From the NCBI GenBank assembly GCA_019787685.1, contig JAHNUO010000003.1, positions 2,232,001-2,296,000 of the forward strand: DNA of 64,000 nucleotides, written 5' to 3'. Positions 31,501 to 44,494 of this stretch are shown here, in pieces. This DNA is from Chiua virens. Taxonomy: Eukaryota; Basidiomycota; Agaricomycetes; Boletales; Boletaceae. Each line of letters opens with the position of its first letter. The stretch's first letter is position 1. The notes under the pieces were generated by a model, which saw nothing but the letters and a program-made list of their open reading frames with translations, searched no databases and was not told where the DNA came from. Position numbers and translations under genes: made by a program.

Positions 31501-32940
31501 AAGTGCGATAGTAGTGACGCTGCTGTGTCTACGAAAACGGACGTGAAAATAATGACGAATCCGTTGCGAATCCGAGTTGATTTGTGGAGCCAACGAGATT
31601 ACCCAGATAACATGGATTTTTTCCCGGGAAATGCCGACCTCCGATTTCGAATTCGGCCCTAAATTGACAAAACGATACGAAATGATGCGCAACGTACGGC
31701 AGCTGCACGAGAAGAACATAACACAGGAGATGCGGTGCGCATGAAATCCTCTCTGCGTTCGTTGGGAATGGTGTTGGAGTAGAATCGTTCGTCGTATCAT
31801 CCCGCTGCTTACATAATTAGCTACCTAGTTTATCTCGTAGTCGTCCGTTGCACCGTTCCTCGTCCGTTATCGCGAATCACATCTGTCGCTTCGTCACGCC
31901 TCGTCAGCAAGTTGCGTCCGCGGCATACGACTTTTCAACAAATGGATAATTTCATGCAGCCATGTTGAAAGCCCCAATAACCATCCAAGTGAGCGACCAT
32001 AATATGCAACAGCAATCGTGTGTAAAAATCGGTAGAAGTGGTTCTGCCGGCAATCTACCATCTCTGTTCACGATATTGAGACTTGGAGCAGTCACTGCAA
32101 GGTGCCACCGCTGAAGCCGAGTAATCGCGGATTGTCAACATGACATGCTTGCCTGCCCACACACCTTGCAGGTGCGAGCAGCGTGGGCTGCACATTCGAT
32201 GCTTTCAACCGACATGGCTTGCTGGAAACTGCCAGGATCGCGGATTACAAAAACATTCGAACTGAACACAAACGTTGTCCATACATCCAAAATAACAGTT
32301 TGGCAGCCGTAAGGTCGCTCGAGGGCCCCATCACGTTTGAGCGGATGACCACGACTCGGAGTTCTGATATGTGATGTGTAAGGTGAGCGTAGGGTTCAAG
32401 TTCGAGCGTTCAATTACGCACCCAATACTCAACACACAGTTACGGTACGAATATCCACGTTTTCAGGAATCCTCATCTTTCAATCATTTGGCAGGTGGCG
32501 GCTCGTAGCGGATGACTGGCCATAAGCGGCTGTAGCACACTAAGCTGTATGCGCGTACAAGTAAGCTGTCGAGCAGACTCGAAATCTGAAAATGCAATTG
32601 AACGTGCCTAAGTTTTCTCGTTGAGCCCCTTTGGTGTAGCCTGTGCTCTTGTCCGTCGCAGGGAGTATTGTAAATGATAACTTCGCGCTGTCACACTAGC
32701 AGCACTCTTCCTTTGGGGGTCCCTGTGCAGGAAGAACTCAATCCAGCCACACAGGATGAGGTTATTGTTCAGACCACGTTCAAGCTGTATATGTCCACGG
32801 CGATGCACATAAGTAATGCTTATTGTCGACGTCAGTGCGCCCAAACTCCTCCCACCCAGGATGTTTTCCCCCTTGCACGCTTTACCGTTTTTCGCCAAGA
32901 TCGCGCGCGCCGCCTTCGACACCACAACTGTCACCCGATG
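31501..32940. other. Intergenic region, no gene recognised
   Basis: Only short frames without motifs. The right end approaches the remnant of the tandem membrane-protein family. Confidence 0.45.
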
Positions 32941-32949
32941 CAACGTCGT

Positions 32950-33570
32950 GCAATCGCCGTAGCGTGTGGAGTCTTCTGCCAGTTGTGGCCTGACCCTTCT
33001 AATCTGTCTGGCACGCTGTGCATCCCGCCGTTCCCCTCCCACTTCAGCTGGTACCACGTCGTCCTCCTATCGGTTGGGTTTGATGGTCATCACCTTCTTC
33101 GGACCGAAATTCATGATCGAGATTGCATTCATGGAATGGTTCGACGCCAGACGAACGACAAAATGCGCTCGTGGTACGTTCCCCATCGATCGAGTGTTGT
33201 GAAACATTTAACAACAGGAATTCTTCCACGGATGATCGCGGGGACCATAACCCACAGCCACTTTGCATTATGTGAATGGTGGCTTTGCTCTTTGTGACAA
33301 CACAAGCACTAGAGAGCTTTATATCACTTTAAACAATCGGTTTCGCGATCATCCTTTTAACGGGCTCCAGACATTACTGGATCTCATCGACAGAGGTGAA
33401 ATTGCAAATCCAGTCGTCACCGAGGATGACATCAAGGATAAGAGTACCTCCGACGCTCTAGGAAAGCTATTCTCATTGTTCAACTGTCATGGTTCATCAC
33501 TCAAGTCATTGTGCGACTTGTCCACCACCTAACAATGACACTCACGCTTCCGCTCCTACATGCTCGACAA
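32950..33570 (+). pseudogene. Membrane-protein family copy a, truncated and frameshifted
   Basis: Relic of the family that is intact at 48346 and 51764. Visible pieces are SSASCGLTLLICL, then MVITFFGPKFMIEIAFMEWF, and after a break NGGFALCD, EIANPVVTEDDIKDKSTSDALGK. A one-base loss near 33467 moves the next segment (AILIVQLSWFITQVIVRLVHHL) to another frame. The C-terminal third is missing. Sequence stops matching about 200 bp from the 3' end of the convergent adenylate cyclase gene, which may mark a breakpoint. Confidence 0.7.
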
Positions 33571-33764
33571 TCATTACAAAAAGGAGACCGAAGAAACCCA
33601 ATATGATAAATATGCAGAACGACGATGAACCCAGGCATGCAATAATTACATACAGCAATATTAAGTAATGTCACGAAAAAGAGAAGAAAAATGACAGTCC
33701 GATTGTAATCAGGACACATAGCGTCCATCACAGAAGAGAAAACGAAATATAAGTAACGCCAAAA

Positions 33765-36700
33765 TCACCGCAGCGCCAACGACGACATCAAATTCAACGT
33801 CCATTCGTCCAACTCGCCCCGGGTCTGCATCGCCTCGATGCGCTCCACCATGACCGTCATCGTCATCGCCGACGCGGCGTTATCGAGCCGGGTCAACAGT
33901 GAGTCCATCACCATCATGATCTCCAACTCGCCCATCTTGTCGTGCATCGGGGGTAGCAGCTGATCGGGGTCGCCGTACATGTACAACGGCTCGAACACCT
34001 CGTCCTCGGAGAGCTCAGATGGGACGCTCTCCTTGCGTTTTGGGAACGGGCGAAAGACACGCCCACTCGCGAGGGCTTCGAACCGGAGACACAGCACGGC
34101 CAGTTCTCTGACTTGATCGATACTCCACTGGACCTCGGGCGGCGACGACACCACCGACGCACTCGCCGAGCCGCCCGTGAGATCCATGTCTTGGCGTCCC
34201 GCAACGGACCCCGGGTAGATGAGCGATACCATCTCGGGGATTTCGAGACCCTTGAGTTTGATCTCTCCCACGGGGATCACCTTGATGTTCATCCGCCGGA
34301 CTGCCTCGATCGCTTGGGGGGGTTGGAACTCAGAGTATTCGGTGTCGGGACCGGTTTCAGTGACACGGGCATTGATCTCCCGGACGACGTCTGCGCTACA
34401 CACAATTTGTCCGCCAGCGGTGTTGCCACAGATGCGTGCGGCACGAATTACCATGGGCCCAAAGTAGTCCATCCGGTTTGTGATCGGGTCGGGCTCACAG
34501 ACGGGCGTACCACAGTGCATACCCATCCGCACCGACAGCCCGCGTGCGATCAGATTGCCTTGCGAGTCCCATACTTCCTTTCCCTCCTCACACGCGAGAA
34601 TCTCGTGCGGCCATGGCTCATGCATCAGCTGAACCTGGACCGTCAACGCCCACCACAACGCGGCCAAGGTGGTCGGGAACGAACACATGAACGCGTCCCC
34701 TTCCGTCTTGACAACGTATCCACCACATATACGCAGCTGTCGACGCAAGAGATTATTGTGCACTTTCATCGCCGTTGGCATGCCTGCATTTGCCTCCCAC
34801 AATTGTGTCGAATTCCGAATGTCGGTGAAGACGAGACACAGGTGGCCAATCGGAGGCGAGACTTCGTAATCCAGCCGAGCGATCGTGCGGTCCTGGATGT
34901 CCGTCTTCTTCCCCCCTCGCCTTTTCAACGCGCTATAAGGCTCCCCATCAATGGACAAATCAGTGGCTGGCTGCTTCTTTGGGCGGAATAGGTCTGCAAT
35001 ACAGATCACCATGATCATCGTACTCCCGTCCGACCCATAGCTGATGGCAAAGTCGCGCAACTTTTGCGCTGCAATCATTGGGTCAGAAATCTCCGACCGC
35101 GCAATGTCCACAGCCGTTTGGTAAGAGATGTAATCCCACAACCCTCGATTCCCGATGATGACGAACTCGTCTTGCTCTGTCAACTGCCGTTTCGCCACGT
35201 CCGGTCGCGCATTCACCACGGGGAAATGATAAAAGTAGCCAAACGAACGTGAGGTGTCGATTTCCTCGTGAATGAGACCCTTGGGCGAGATCCACCCCTC
35301 CGCAGTCCGTATACGCTCCGTCTCACGCCGGTCGAAAGGGTCGTGTTTTCGCGAGAACAATTCTGCGGACCCTTGCATCGACACTACCGCGAGCGCGTCA
35401 CCCGCGTTCGCCATGTACATGGTCTTTCCGGCAAAGTAAAGCACGATGCCAGATGCCCCTGCACGATACGAACTCTCGGCTGAGGCCGTGCCTGCCGTCG
35501 ACGCGCTCACCTGCGACATCTTTCGATTCGACGGATTGGCGTAAAGCGAGTCGTGCAACGATTTGTTGAGCCTCAGGAACGTCCGACGCAATGCATCGAG
35601 CACCGTCTCTGATTTGGAGGGATCAATTACATTCAAATGCCCGATGAACTGCGATATGAAATTGTCGTGGAGATACTTGGACAGGTGATTGTTGTTTGGC
35701 AGTGCGTCGGACCGCCCAAACATGGCAAAGACGGCCTCGTCCTTGTGCCCTCGAAACTCGGGCTGAACAAGATCAAACATGGTGAGGTAGCCGGTAATCC
35801 CGAGGTTGTCCGCAATCCCGTATGACATCTTGTTCACTTCCGAAAGTGACGTTCGGACGCGCCGGTCCTCGCTTTCCTCGGGGATGTTGGGAAGGAAGGT
35901 GGTCGTGACGTCCATCAGACCGAGGACGCGCAGCGAGGTCAACTCGGAAAAGTCGGCGAGTACGATACGACCTTTATCACCTTGACCCGAATGACGTCTC
36001 GTGCCGCGGTCGTCAGACTTGATCTCAAGCCGTTTGTTTCCTGACAGGTTAAGGTACTTGAGATTTGGATTAAAATTCCTGCGGCACAACAGGGTCAGAT
36101 GGTTGGCTCGGCGGGGCACGCGCAAATTTTTTTACCAATTCCAATCAAATTCCCAATTGTTGATGTTGTACCTCAACACGTTGCTACCCGCATCGATCAC
36201 CGTTAAACTCTGCACTTTGCCCAACTCCTGTGGCAGTGTCTGCAGCTTGTTACCATTGAGAAATAAGACACTCAGTCTTGTCAACCTCGGCAAGTCCTCG
36301 GTTGGAATGCTAGTCAGTTGATTTCCACTCAAGTAAAGCTCCTCGAGTCGCGTAAGATTGCGGAGAAAAGAGGAAGGGAGTTCCTGTATTTCGTTAAATG
36401 AAAGGTTGAGGACGCGCAGTTCTTTCAAGATCATAAATGGTGGCAGGCAATCGTCGGTAAGTCGGTTCTCGCCTACATAAAGTTTCTCGAGCGAGTACGC
36501 GAGCGGGGGGGCTGGTCGGTTCGAGGATGGGGTGTGCACCGTCGCACTCGACGCCTTTCTTGATAGCTGCAAACGTGACCGAGGACCGGGAGGGGTGGGC
36601 GGCAGCTCGAGGGTTATGCCGGTAGCAGGAGGAGTGACGAGCGATGAGTCTGGTGGATCGTGCCATGTATCGATCAGGTTGGACGTTAGATTAATCAGGG

Positions 36701-39357
36701 TCAGTGATGAGCACTCCCAGAGCGAGATAGGTAGTTTCCTAAGACTATTGTTGTGTGCGTCGAGGGTTTCGAGCCGTCGGAGCGAGCCGATGGTTTCGGG
36801 GAGAGCATCAAGGTGGTTGTCGGAGCAGGAGAGGGTGAGGAGATGACTGAGCTCCCCGAGGCAGTCAGGAAGAGTTCGGAAGAGATTATGGTCAAGTTTA
36901 AGGTGTTGGAGAGCAGAAAGGTGGGACAATGCGAAGTCGTCTAGGGAGGAGAGTTTCGTGTTGGAGACCTCAAGGGAGGTGAGCATGAAAGGTGTCTGCG
37001 CTGAGGGAACGAGTTTGAGCAGCGTGATGTCGTTAAACGAAACGTCGAGGATAGCCGTGCTGTGTGGTCCGTGAGAGAGGTCTAGTGCATGTATCACGTT
37101 ATGATCCGCGAGGAGTTTCTCCAGTCGCGGGAGTGTACGTGTAATGGAGAGGTCGTTGATACTATTTCGCCGACAGTCGAGGACTTGGAGATTCACAAGT
37201 TGGTTACACTGCTCGGGGAGTCGGGATACCTGATTCCCTACGAAAATAAGTTGCTCGAGTGCGATCAACCGGCCAATATCCTCAGGAAGTTCAGTAATCA
37301 TGTTAAACGATATATCCAGATCCCGAAGGGCCAGCATCTCGCATATAACCGAAGGAAGACGGCTGAATTTGTTATTTGATATGTTCAAGGTCTTGAGCAT
37401 CCGTAGCCGAGGGAAATACCAAGGAAGTTGTTCCATGCGATTATTTTGCAGCTTCAGGATGCTTAATTCAGGTATACGATCGAGACCAGCGTCATCAAGG
37501 TCAACTATGCGGTTACAAGAGAGATCCAAGCGATGCAAGCTTGCAGAATGTCGGACACTTTGGGGCACCTTCTTCATCGCCATACTCGACAGACGAAGTT
37601 CGCGCAAGGTGGTACAAGACTGGATGAAGTCGAGGGGTATCTCCAGCATTGGATTTCGAGAAAGGTTGAGGAATACAATTGACTCCGCGTTTTTATGAAA
37701 GATGACGGGTATAGTGGGTAGACCGCATCCGGTGAGATCTACGTATTCGAAATCGTCAAGGTTTAGATCTTCGACCTGGATGGGATTAGCCTTGTACGTG
37801 GGTCACAAATGACTGACATGTACCGTTGGCCCAAGCAATTGGCTTTTATACACAAACTTGAGAAGAAAGGTCATGTCTTCAGCCGCGAGGTAGTCGAGAC
37901 TGTCGAGTTGGTCATATCCTGCTTGTTCCAAACGACGACGAGTGATTTGGGCGGGCCGCTCAGTCGGCGCCAACATGCGTTCTGAAAGGGAGGATGAGAA
38001 AAGACGGAAGACAAGATGAACCAAGTTTACGTACCCCTTCCGCGTTCCTTGAGATATAGTCTGTGGATCTCTCTTTCGTTATCACGCAGCACTTTGGCAT
38101 TGAGAGAAGGGGTAAGGTCCGCGACGGTTGCATGCGGGGGAATTTGTGCGACATGATACGAACCGTTGGCACGGTATATGCGCACGAGGACGAACTTGTT
38201 GGAGGAAGACGAAAGAGGTTTGTGAGCATAATGTGTTTTTCTGCGTGTGCGTTTCCGAGATGCAAGATCGGTGACGGTGGCCGAGTCATCGAGCGCTCGA
38301 GAGCTGCCAGACACCGGGCTTTCCTCTGAGCCAGAACTTGCGCCGTCAGCAACCGCGTCACCGCCGTCCCTTTCAATCGCCCAGCTTTCTGGTGCGGTCC
38401 ATTCGCGCTCGGTCAGTTGTTCGGCATCGACACCAAGATCGAATGAGGCGGTTCTTGTCTTTGGGGAGACTTTGCGATCGTGTCGTTGTTTGTGCTTTGA
38501 GGAGACGGACGACGGATGGAAAGGGTCTGTAAAGATGGAAGTTGGGGGTGAAGCAGGAGTGAAGCGGGTGGGTCCGAAATTGGTGGAGTCGAGGGTAGAG
38601 GGAGCACTGGGGCGACTGCCGAGAGATTCGGATGCGGCGTTTATATGGATGATGTCCTCCATGTGTGTGAAATCGGTGTCGATTTTGAGGAGGGGCTCAT
38701 TAGTGGAGGGCGCGGGGTGGGGTTTATTCAGACGAGATCTTTTTCTGGATCTGTCCTTGTCCTTCTTTGGAGGAAGAGAAAAAGCGGGAGGAACATCCGG
38801 ACTAAAATCGAGATGGAGCGAACTGGGGTAAGTATCGACGGAGAGTTGGGAGGGGCTGGAAGTGAAGGGGGCGAAGGATGACGTGCTGTCGTTGATAGAG
38901 TCGGAAGAGGCGAGCTTTGCACGGGAGCGCGTTTTCATTATGATGTCACTGAAAAAGCCGAGGGATCCCTTTGTCCTGCGCGAGTCGGCGATGGACATAT
39001 CAGATACGGATGCGACGTATGTGCCGCTGGAGACGGAGTGGGTGTCGTTTTGGCGCGAGCGCAGGGAGGGAGGGGAGGGAAGAGAGGGGCGGCTGAAGGG
39101 CATGTAGGGAAATGTTCGTCTAGTCGTCGGCTGGGAGATCTGAGCGTGGGTATGAACAAAAAGAAGAATGAGCATCTGTTACACACCGGCTCAGACCATG
39201 GAGAGATATCGGGGTTACGTCCATTGGCGGCCGCGCGCGTTGCGACGACCTCCGGATAGAGTGGCAATGGACGTGGGTGTGTTTCTGAGATATCATCGGT
39301 CGACACGAACGTGAACTCGTCGCAGTGGGCATCGCAGTTGGGGCAGTCATCAGACAT
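33765..39357 (-). CDS. Fungal adenylate cyclase (Cyr1/Uac1 type)
   Basis: Makes cAMP for the Ras/protein kinase A pathway. Exons on the minus strand are 39357-39187, 39139-38035, 37981-37824, 37790-36136 and 36078-33765; together 5403 bp, 1801 codons with the stop. The order is: Ser-rich N-terminal region; Ras-association domain (FVLVRIYRANGSYHVAQI to MTFLLKFVYKSQLLG); about 20 leucine-rich repeats (LRELRLSSMAMKKVPQSV onward); a PP2C-like domain (GIADNLGITGYLTMFDLVQP, ASGIVLYFAGKTMYMANAGD); and a class III cyclase catalytic domain (LCLVFTDIRNSTQLWE with a metal-binding Asp; VKTEGDAFMCSF). The LRR/PP2C junction is rebuilt exactly by the 36079-36135 intron, giving DWNWNFNPNLKYLNL. A single-copy regulatory gene in most fungi; it looks intact. 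Confidence 0.93.
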
Positions 39358-39494
39358 ATTGTTGGTGTTGCGACAGTGTCGTCGTGTCTTTTTTGTCCTG
39401 TTCCGGTCTGATTTCTATTTATGGCAGTTTTTCGGTTGGTGACCACACCGCCCGACTGCGACTGCGCTCACCGTCCTCTTCGTCCCCATCCACT

Positions 39495-42339
39495 ATGATC
39501 CCGCCTCCAACCCGGTTACATCACAGGGCAGCCTCGTCAGCGACATCCAGCTCAAGCACTACAATCCAGTTACCTTCGAGTCTCAAAGTGAGCCCTGGCC
39601 TAACCCCGTGCCGGTCCGAGTCTCAACCCCGTCATATTCCAGGTCGTCGGTATCGTCCTCGCCGTTGCCAGTGGTTTCCTCATAGGAACCAGTTTCGTAT
39701 TCAAGAAAAAGGGCCTTTTACGCTCGCAGGCCGGGCACGCTGCAGGCGAGGGCGTGGCTTACCTCAAATCGGTGAGTCCCTGTCATTTTCTCGACGCATA
39801 TATCCTCACTCCTTCAAGCCACTATGGTGGTCCGGCATGATAAGTATGTATCAACACTCTCTTTCAAAGCTCGTTTCACTTTACATACTCTAGTGATGAT
39901 TCTTGGTGAAATATGTAATTTTGCCGGTCCGTGTCCTTTCCCTTTGATCCCGCCCCTACTCACCTAATCTAGCGTATGCCTTCGTCGAGGCTCTTGTTGT
40001 GGTCTGTAATTCAACCATTCTATAGTTCATTTGTCTGACGTTTCATAAAAGACCCCCATGGGGGCCCTCTCTGTTGTAGTCAGCGCCATCTTATCTTCCA
40101 TATTCCTCAATGAGAAGCTCACGTTCTTCGGATGGCTCGGATGCTCCCTTTGTATTGTACGCCTTTCTCTTTGCAGCTTTTTCCTCGTCTCATCTGTTGT
40201 CCAGATCGGCTTCTGTCATCATTGCTCTCAACGGCATGCTCTTTCTCAATGGTTCTCCCTTCTGAGCCTCATTCCTTCCCTAGGCCCTCAGGAACAAACC
40301 CCTTCCCTGATATCCGATTTCAAAAAGATGTTCATAGCACCCGGTTTCCTCGCATACATCAGTGTACTCATAACGATCGCACTAAGCATTATCGTGTATT
40401 TCGGTCCAAAGTCCGCCTTCTTTTACCTTGCTTTGTCTGTTTCACTAACATCCTTTCAAGGCACGGAAAAAAGAACATGATATGGTACATTTCAGTTTGT
40501 AGTACCATCGGAGGCATCAGCGTTAGTGTCACGACTGGTCTTGGTGCTGCTATTGTCACCTCCGTGATGGGCTACAACCAGGTACGTCAGTCCACACACC
40601 ACGATGGTGTTTCCTTACATCGTCCATAGTTTAATCAATGGTTCACATTCTTCCTACTGGGCTTCGTCGTAGTCACATTGCGTAAGTGTCTTTCAATGTG
40701 CACTGAGCATTCAACCCTTGATATTGTATATAGTGACGGAGGTCTATTATTTGAATGTCGCCCTGGCTCTATTCAACACCGGTGCGCATTCCATAGCCAC
40801 ATGCCCGATATATGCTGATCCGTAACTGTCCTTGTACAGCCATGGGTACGTTTTCAGATTTCGGTGCCTGTTCGTTAACTCTGACATGGTTTGACAAGTC
40901 ACCCCCACCTACTACGTATTATGTCAGTGTCTTGATTACCTTCAACATTACGATGCCTCATTTATTTCACAAAGTTTCCTTTTGTTCGATGGTCACGACA
41001 ATCGTATGTATTGTGTTTATCGTTGCAGAAAGCCTTACCCTCTTGATATAGGTCCTCTTCAAAGGCCTCTCTGCGCCAGCGTCCCAAATCATCACCTTAG
41101 TTCTGGCATTCCTGACAATATGTGTTGGGATCACGATCCTCCAAATGTCCAAGATTGATCCAGCGAAACTCACGTCTCTCGATCGGAGGTCGACACTCTT
41201 ACTTCAAGCTGCACGCTCGCACACAGACAAGCCTGCCACGATCGATCCAGAGCTTTGTCCAGATGGCGAAGAGAAGGATGGCCCATGCTTGCAAGATCCA
41301 GGAATAGATGCACTGCGTGGATCGCTTGGTACAATTGGCAGCATCATGCGGGCGCGGAGTCGACGGTTCAGCCAATCTAGTCATGCGAGTAGCTCTGCGC
41401 GTCAACCTCGCAGGATGGGCGTCGGCGGCGGTATGGTTGGGAATGTCGAAGGGCTCCCGTTCTCGTTGCAACACACGGATAACACGTACGACGGGCTCAC
41501 GCGACATGCATTATACGACGCACCCATGTCCGTGACGCGAGGTGACTCGATAGACCGGGAGTCGGAATTCACGGTGTCGTCGACACAGAGTCCACGTCGA
41601 ACGACAGTCAAGTTTGATTCGCAAGATGTTATACACTCGTATGCGCCGCCAGGGAACCACACCTCGCAGGCGGTGCATGCACTGCGTACGACGTCCGTGC
41701 CTGCAAATCTTGACACGAAAGCACCACCATCATTCTTTTACCCACCTACATCCATGTCGGCTTCGCCCACCATCTTGATACCGCCAATCCCGCCACCCCC
41801 AGTTTCAGGCACAGGGGATGAGCGCGCCGCTCCACAGACGCCACAACCAAATGTACAATCCATCGTCATCCCTTCACGTGCGAACGACGAGCCGCCCGCA
41901 CCAACCGAACCCACCTACGGCGCGCGCGTTCGAACAAGACCCGTTCGAGACCCCCTCGACCCCTTCCATGTCCGCATTCCCCTCCTCAAACGACCTCCTC
42001 CCAAACGACAACGCGTCGTACGCCAACATGGGAGAAAGCTCGGGGTACTCTCCGACGATGGAAAGCATTGAGAGCGAGCATACCGTGTATGCGACGCCTG
42101 TCTCGGGGACGATGCCTATGGTGGGGCGTCCGATTGCCCACGCGAATGAGCAGCGAGATCGGAGAAGCAGCTCGGCATCGCGGTCGCGGCGGTACCCTAA
42201 AGGGGTCGACGACGCGGAAGAACGGCAGAGTTTGTGGGGTCATCGGTCGCCGGTGGAGGAAGAGGACGCGCAGGGGTTTGCAGGCGTGAGGTTGGTGCCA
42301 CAGACATCACGGTCGTCGTCAGGAACGGGTCGATTTTAA
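39495..42339 (+). CDS. NIPA-type magnesium transporter, possibly frameshifted
   Basis: NIPA proteins are membrane magnesium transporters with about nine helices. The ATG at 39495 starts MIPPPTRLHH, and exon 2 (39643-39771) continues VVGIVLAVASGFLIGTSFVF and KKKGLLRSQAGHAAGEG. Short exons then give LWWSGMI, MMILGEICNFA, AYAFVEALVV, TPMGALSVVVSAILSSIFLN and EKLTFFGWLGCSLCI. Later come APGFLAYISVLITIALSIIV, TTGLGAAIVTSVMGYNQ and FLTICVGITILQMSKIDP, and a long disordered cytoplasmic tail. Two apparent one-base shifts are seen: an extra T near 40209 (GGCTTCTGTC) and a change in the GCGCGCG run near 41930. The last part is read in the frame ending at 42339. Either the gene is decaying or the assembly has errors. 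It shares a divergent intergenic region of about 140 bp with adenylate cyclase. Confidence 0.75.
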
Positions 42340-43222
42340 GCGCTGGTGGGTGGTCGAGGTGATGGAAGACAACACATGTGCTGCGGACGAACTGCCGATA
42401 GAACTGTTGTGGATCGGTGTGGGGTGTCTTGTTTCTTCCACTTCATGCCACGTCAACATCACACTTACGAAACGAACTCTTCTTCTCCAATCATGCTGCT
42501 CTATCAGACAGGACATTTAGACGAAATCCATGGCTCTTTTTTATTAATTCAATGCAATCAGGAACTTTTGCGTTTTCTCACACTTCCGACGCTCGAGGAG
42601 GTGAACGGTGCTGTGTGTTGTAAGACGTCACGGCGCTGTTTGCTCATACAATGCATACGTTCAGGTAGACGACGACGACCTGACCATGAGGCATGGATGG
42701 GCAGTACCTACATCAAACGTTTCTGCCAACTTGATAATGGGTCTGTTTCCGCGCGTGTGCGCTTCCATGTTGACATCTATCACATCGTTAATGGGCGCTA
42801 GTAAGTGATTCGGAGATCGGCCTTGCTGGTAAGTCCTCCGAATCCCTTGACCACACCTGCTAAGAACTCGTCGTAGGTGCTCTTCCAATGGTGTGCTTTT
42901 CCCGTTTGTCGCCGCCGACCTGGTGGCATGGTTTGAGGTCTGATTCTACTTCCTAACGGTCTAGCTCTCACTCCCACACCTCACGAACCTCATGAATGGT
43001 AGCAGTCATATATTTACAACAGGAAGGACCCTACAGTCTGGAACATATCCCTGAAGGGCAAGCTTCCGTTTAGATGGCTGGCATCCATGCATAAGGTCAT
43101 GACGAGGCTGTTTTACTGAACCGGGCACGCTGAGGTTGCGGGTCTGAATGACTCGCAGTCACTTCCCCGATGATAAGAAGGCCCCAGCCTCACCGTTTGT
43201 GCCCTCAAGTCCCCCACTCGGC
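42340..43222. other. Duplicated spacer between NIPA and the membrane-protein gene
   Basis: No gene. Segments recur after the NIPA-like tails near 47640 and 51110: GTGGGGTGTCTTGTTTCTTCC here, and related GTG-GG-GTTTTATTTCA-type sequences there. Confidence 0.5.
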
Positions 43223-44494
43223 ATGCTTTCCCCCTTGTTCGCTCTGCTCACCTTCACCTCCCTCGCACTTGCTGCGTCGTCGAACTCGACGGCGACCGAC
43301 AACCCCTCTTGTGATGCCACTGCGTGCGATAAACGCAGTATTTGGAGTCTATTGACCAGCTGCGGTCTCACGTTATTTATCTGCCTCTGGCAGGCGGTGC
43401 ATCCCGCACTCCCTCTGCCGCATTGGGAATGGTACAACGTCCTCATAGCGCGAATCTGTTGTATGCTGGTCACCTTCATCGCTCCCGAGGTCACGATTTG
43501 GTGCGCAGGCTGAGGAATGGTATGCAGTCCAAAAAAGTGACGCGGGACATGCGAAGTGGGTTTTTTGTTCGTCAAACTGATGAGATGGCGTGTAAACCAT
43601 CCATTTTCAGACCATCGATGGTGGACAACGACCCACAGCCACTTTGTCTTGAATGGTGGCTTTGTCCTTCGTGATAGTGAAGGCCTTAGAGAAATCAAGG
43701 TTGAAGAATTTCTCCGGCTTCTGGATGCGAAGGAAATAGTGAATCCCATGGTCAAGGAAGCTGACATCAAAGACAAAAGCTCCTCCGATGATCTGGCAAA
43801 AGCGATCCTGGTTGCCCAGCTTTCTTGGTTTATGATCCAAGTTATCGTTCGACTTGTAAACCATCTCGTGGTGACGCTAATCGAGCTGGACACTGTGTGC
43901 ATGGCACTCCTGACGCTCATACTGATCTTTATTGGTGGAAAAAACCATTTTGCGCTGGGTGTCCTCATATTTTCTACAAGTATGATGCCAGCGTTTGTGA
44001 CGATCCAGAGATGTCGACGAAGGACAATGACGTGGAAAACCTGAAGTTACTTTCCAGGGTGGGTATCAACCAGCATGAAGTTTGGCGTGATGCTGATGGT
44101 CACCTTGGTTATCATATAGGAAATTCCAACAATCACGACCGAAAGAAAGAGCTACAACTTCTTGTATTCAACATCCGAGTCTGATGATGACTCGTGCGAC
44201 TCGCTTTGCTTGTTACTCATCACTTGGGTGATGTTGGGGGCGTTGCATCTTCTTGCGTGGAATTATGGATTCCAGACTACATCCGAGATGATTCTATGGC
44301 GCGTGGCATCACTTGTCTTGACTGCATCACCAATCTTCCTTCTGGTTTCTTTGAGCATCAACGAGAAAGCAGGAAAATTTTGTGGCATTATTGTTGCGCT
44401 CCTAGGTGTAATATCCCGCTTGCTGTTGGTTGCCCTCATGCTAGCAAGCCTTCGTTCCCTCCCTCCTTCCGCCTATCAGATAATTCCGTTGTAG
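43223..44494 (+). pseudogene. Membrane-protein family copy b, frameshifted
   Basis: The ATG at 43223 gives a signal-peptide-like start (MLSPLFALLTFTSLALAAS) followed by CGLTLFICLWQAVHPALPLP. A frame break occurs at about 43505, and there is an intron near 43555-43602. The central exon keeps NGGFVLRDSEGLREIKVEEF, ADIKDKSSSDDLAKAILVAQ and LVVTLIELDTVCMALLTL. A one-base loss in a T run near 43925 shifts the WWKKPFC segment to another frame. The 3' part, after an intron, still encodes the last helices (LLLITWVMLGALHLLAWNY to LVALMLASLRSLPPSAYQII), ending at the TAG at 44492-44494. It is clearly homologous to the intact copies but unlikely to make a full protein. Confidence 0.8.

Noticed and set aside
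34113..34991. Plus-strand frame of 292 codons inside adenylate cyclase
   Set aside because: Antisense of a strongly supported coding exon; no motif of its own.
38247..38831. Plus-strand frame opposite the N-terminal exon of adenylate cyclase
   Set aside because: Antisense of the Ser/Pro-rich coding region.
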